Assembly: GCF_026420145.1 (NCBI RefSeq)
Contig: NZ_JAPMLV010000002.1
Location: 1-64,000 of the forward strand
Direction: 5' to 3'
DNA: 64,000 nucleotides
From: Enterobacter pseudoroggenkampii
GTDB lineage: Bacteria; Pseudomonadota; Gammaproteobacteria; Enterobacterales; Enterobacteriaceae
Within the stretch, counting starts at the first letter, position 1, and each line of letters begins with the position of its first letter. Of the stretch, positions 63,561 to 64,000 are shown one piece after another. The position numbers and the translations under genes were made by a program. Below the pieces are notes generated by a model, which worked only from the letters and a program-made list of their open reading frames with translations, was not told where the DNA came from and searched no databases.

Positions 63561-64000
63561 CCCTCGCGTATATCGCCATCGGCAGCAATTTAGCCTCTCC
63601 GCTGGAGCAGGTGAATGCTGCCGTACAGGCGCTGGGCGAGATTCCGCAAAGCAAGATCGTGGCAGTCTCCTCGTTCTACCGCACGCCGCCGCTGGGGCCG
63701 CAGGATCAGCCCGATTACCTCAACGCCGCCGTGGTGCTGGAAACTGCCCTTGATGCCGAAACACTGCTGGACAATACCCAGCGCATCGAACTGCAGCAGG
63801 GCCGCGTACGCAAAGCCGAACGCTGGGGACCGCGCACGCTGGACCTCGACATTATGCTGTTTGGTCACGAGACGATTAACACTGAACGTCTCACCGTTCC
63901 GCATTACGATATGAAAAATCGCGGGTTTATGCTCTGGCCGCTCTATGAAGTCGCCCCCGATCTCATCTTCCCGGATGGCACCTTACTTAAGTCCATTCTG
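63557..64000 (+). CDS. folK: 2-amino-4-hydroxy-6-hydroxymethyldihydropteridine pyrophosphokinase (partial)
   Basis: FolK (HPPK) transfers pyrophosphate from ATP to the pterin precursor of folate. The ATG overlaps the pcnB stop (ATGA). The first 148 codons are present and the gene runs off the window; the family is about 159 residues, so about 11 are missing. The start IAIGSNL, the [20 protein letters not shown] segment and the metal-binding [11 protein letters not shown] are all visible. Confidence 0.95.
   Translation, partial: MTLAYIAIGSNLASPLEQVNAAVQALGEIPQSKIVAVSSFYRTPPLGPQDQPDYLNAAVVLETALDAETLLDNTQRIELQQGRVRKAERWGPRTLDLDIMLFGHETINTERLTVPHYDMKNRGFMLWPLYEVAPDLIFPDGTLLKSIL

Overview
The window is a stretch of enterobacterial core chromosome. 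Gene content, gene order and protein sequence closely follow the gmhB to folK segment of Escherichia coli K-12. Small differences from K-12 and the REP-type repeats point to Enterobacter or a near relative; that genus call is inferred from memory of sequences, with no search run. No prophage, insertion sequence, CRISPR array, tRNA or broken gene was seen.

Layout. The left edge holds the promoter and antitermination leader of a ribosomal RNA operon on the minus strand (P1, P2, boxB, boxA); its 16S gene lies outside the window. Next come gmhB (-), the MetJ-controlled methionine importer metNIQ (+), rcsF-trmO-proS (+), then nlpE and yaeQ-arfB (-), yaeP-rof (+), tilS, gloA2-like yaeR and ldcC (-). 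From 13.1 to 27.8 kb a long minus-strand cluster, uppS-cdsA-rseP-bamA-skp-lpxD-fabZ-lpxA-lpxB-rnhB-dnaE-accA, joins envelope assembly, lipid A and phospholipid precursors, and replication. Upstream of it lie dxr, frr, pyrH and rpsB-tsf, all minus strand and separated by terminators.

A divergent region at 32.56-32.88 kb separates rpsB (with its long t44/Tff-type leader) from map-glnD-dapD-yaeH (+). Then come cdaR, degP (with a clear sigma-E promoter) and dgt (-), mtn-btuF-yadS (+), erpA and clcA (-), hemL (+), the ferrichrome system fhuA-fhuC-fhuD-fhuB (-) with a Fur-type site, mrcB and hrpB (-), and finally thpR-sfsA, dksA-gluQ and pcnB-folK (+). folK is cut by the window end.

Recurring themes are envelope biogenesis and stress (rcsF, nlpE, skp, bamA, rseP, degP, lpx genes, mrcB), translation (proS, tilS, arfB, trmO, frr, tsf, rpsB, map, gluQ, dksA) and metal or cofactor uptake (fhu, btuF, erpA, hemL). 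Several genes use non-ATG starts: TTG for fabZ and cdsA, GTG for nlpE, yaeP, skp, frr, btuF and hrpB, and very probably ATT for pcnB. The least explained DNA is a 39-bp palindromic repeat present four times between genes, a perfect 24-bp palindrome before mrcB, and a few intergenic hairpins. I see no convincing evidence of a new multi-gene system; the interest lies in regulatory and translational detail.
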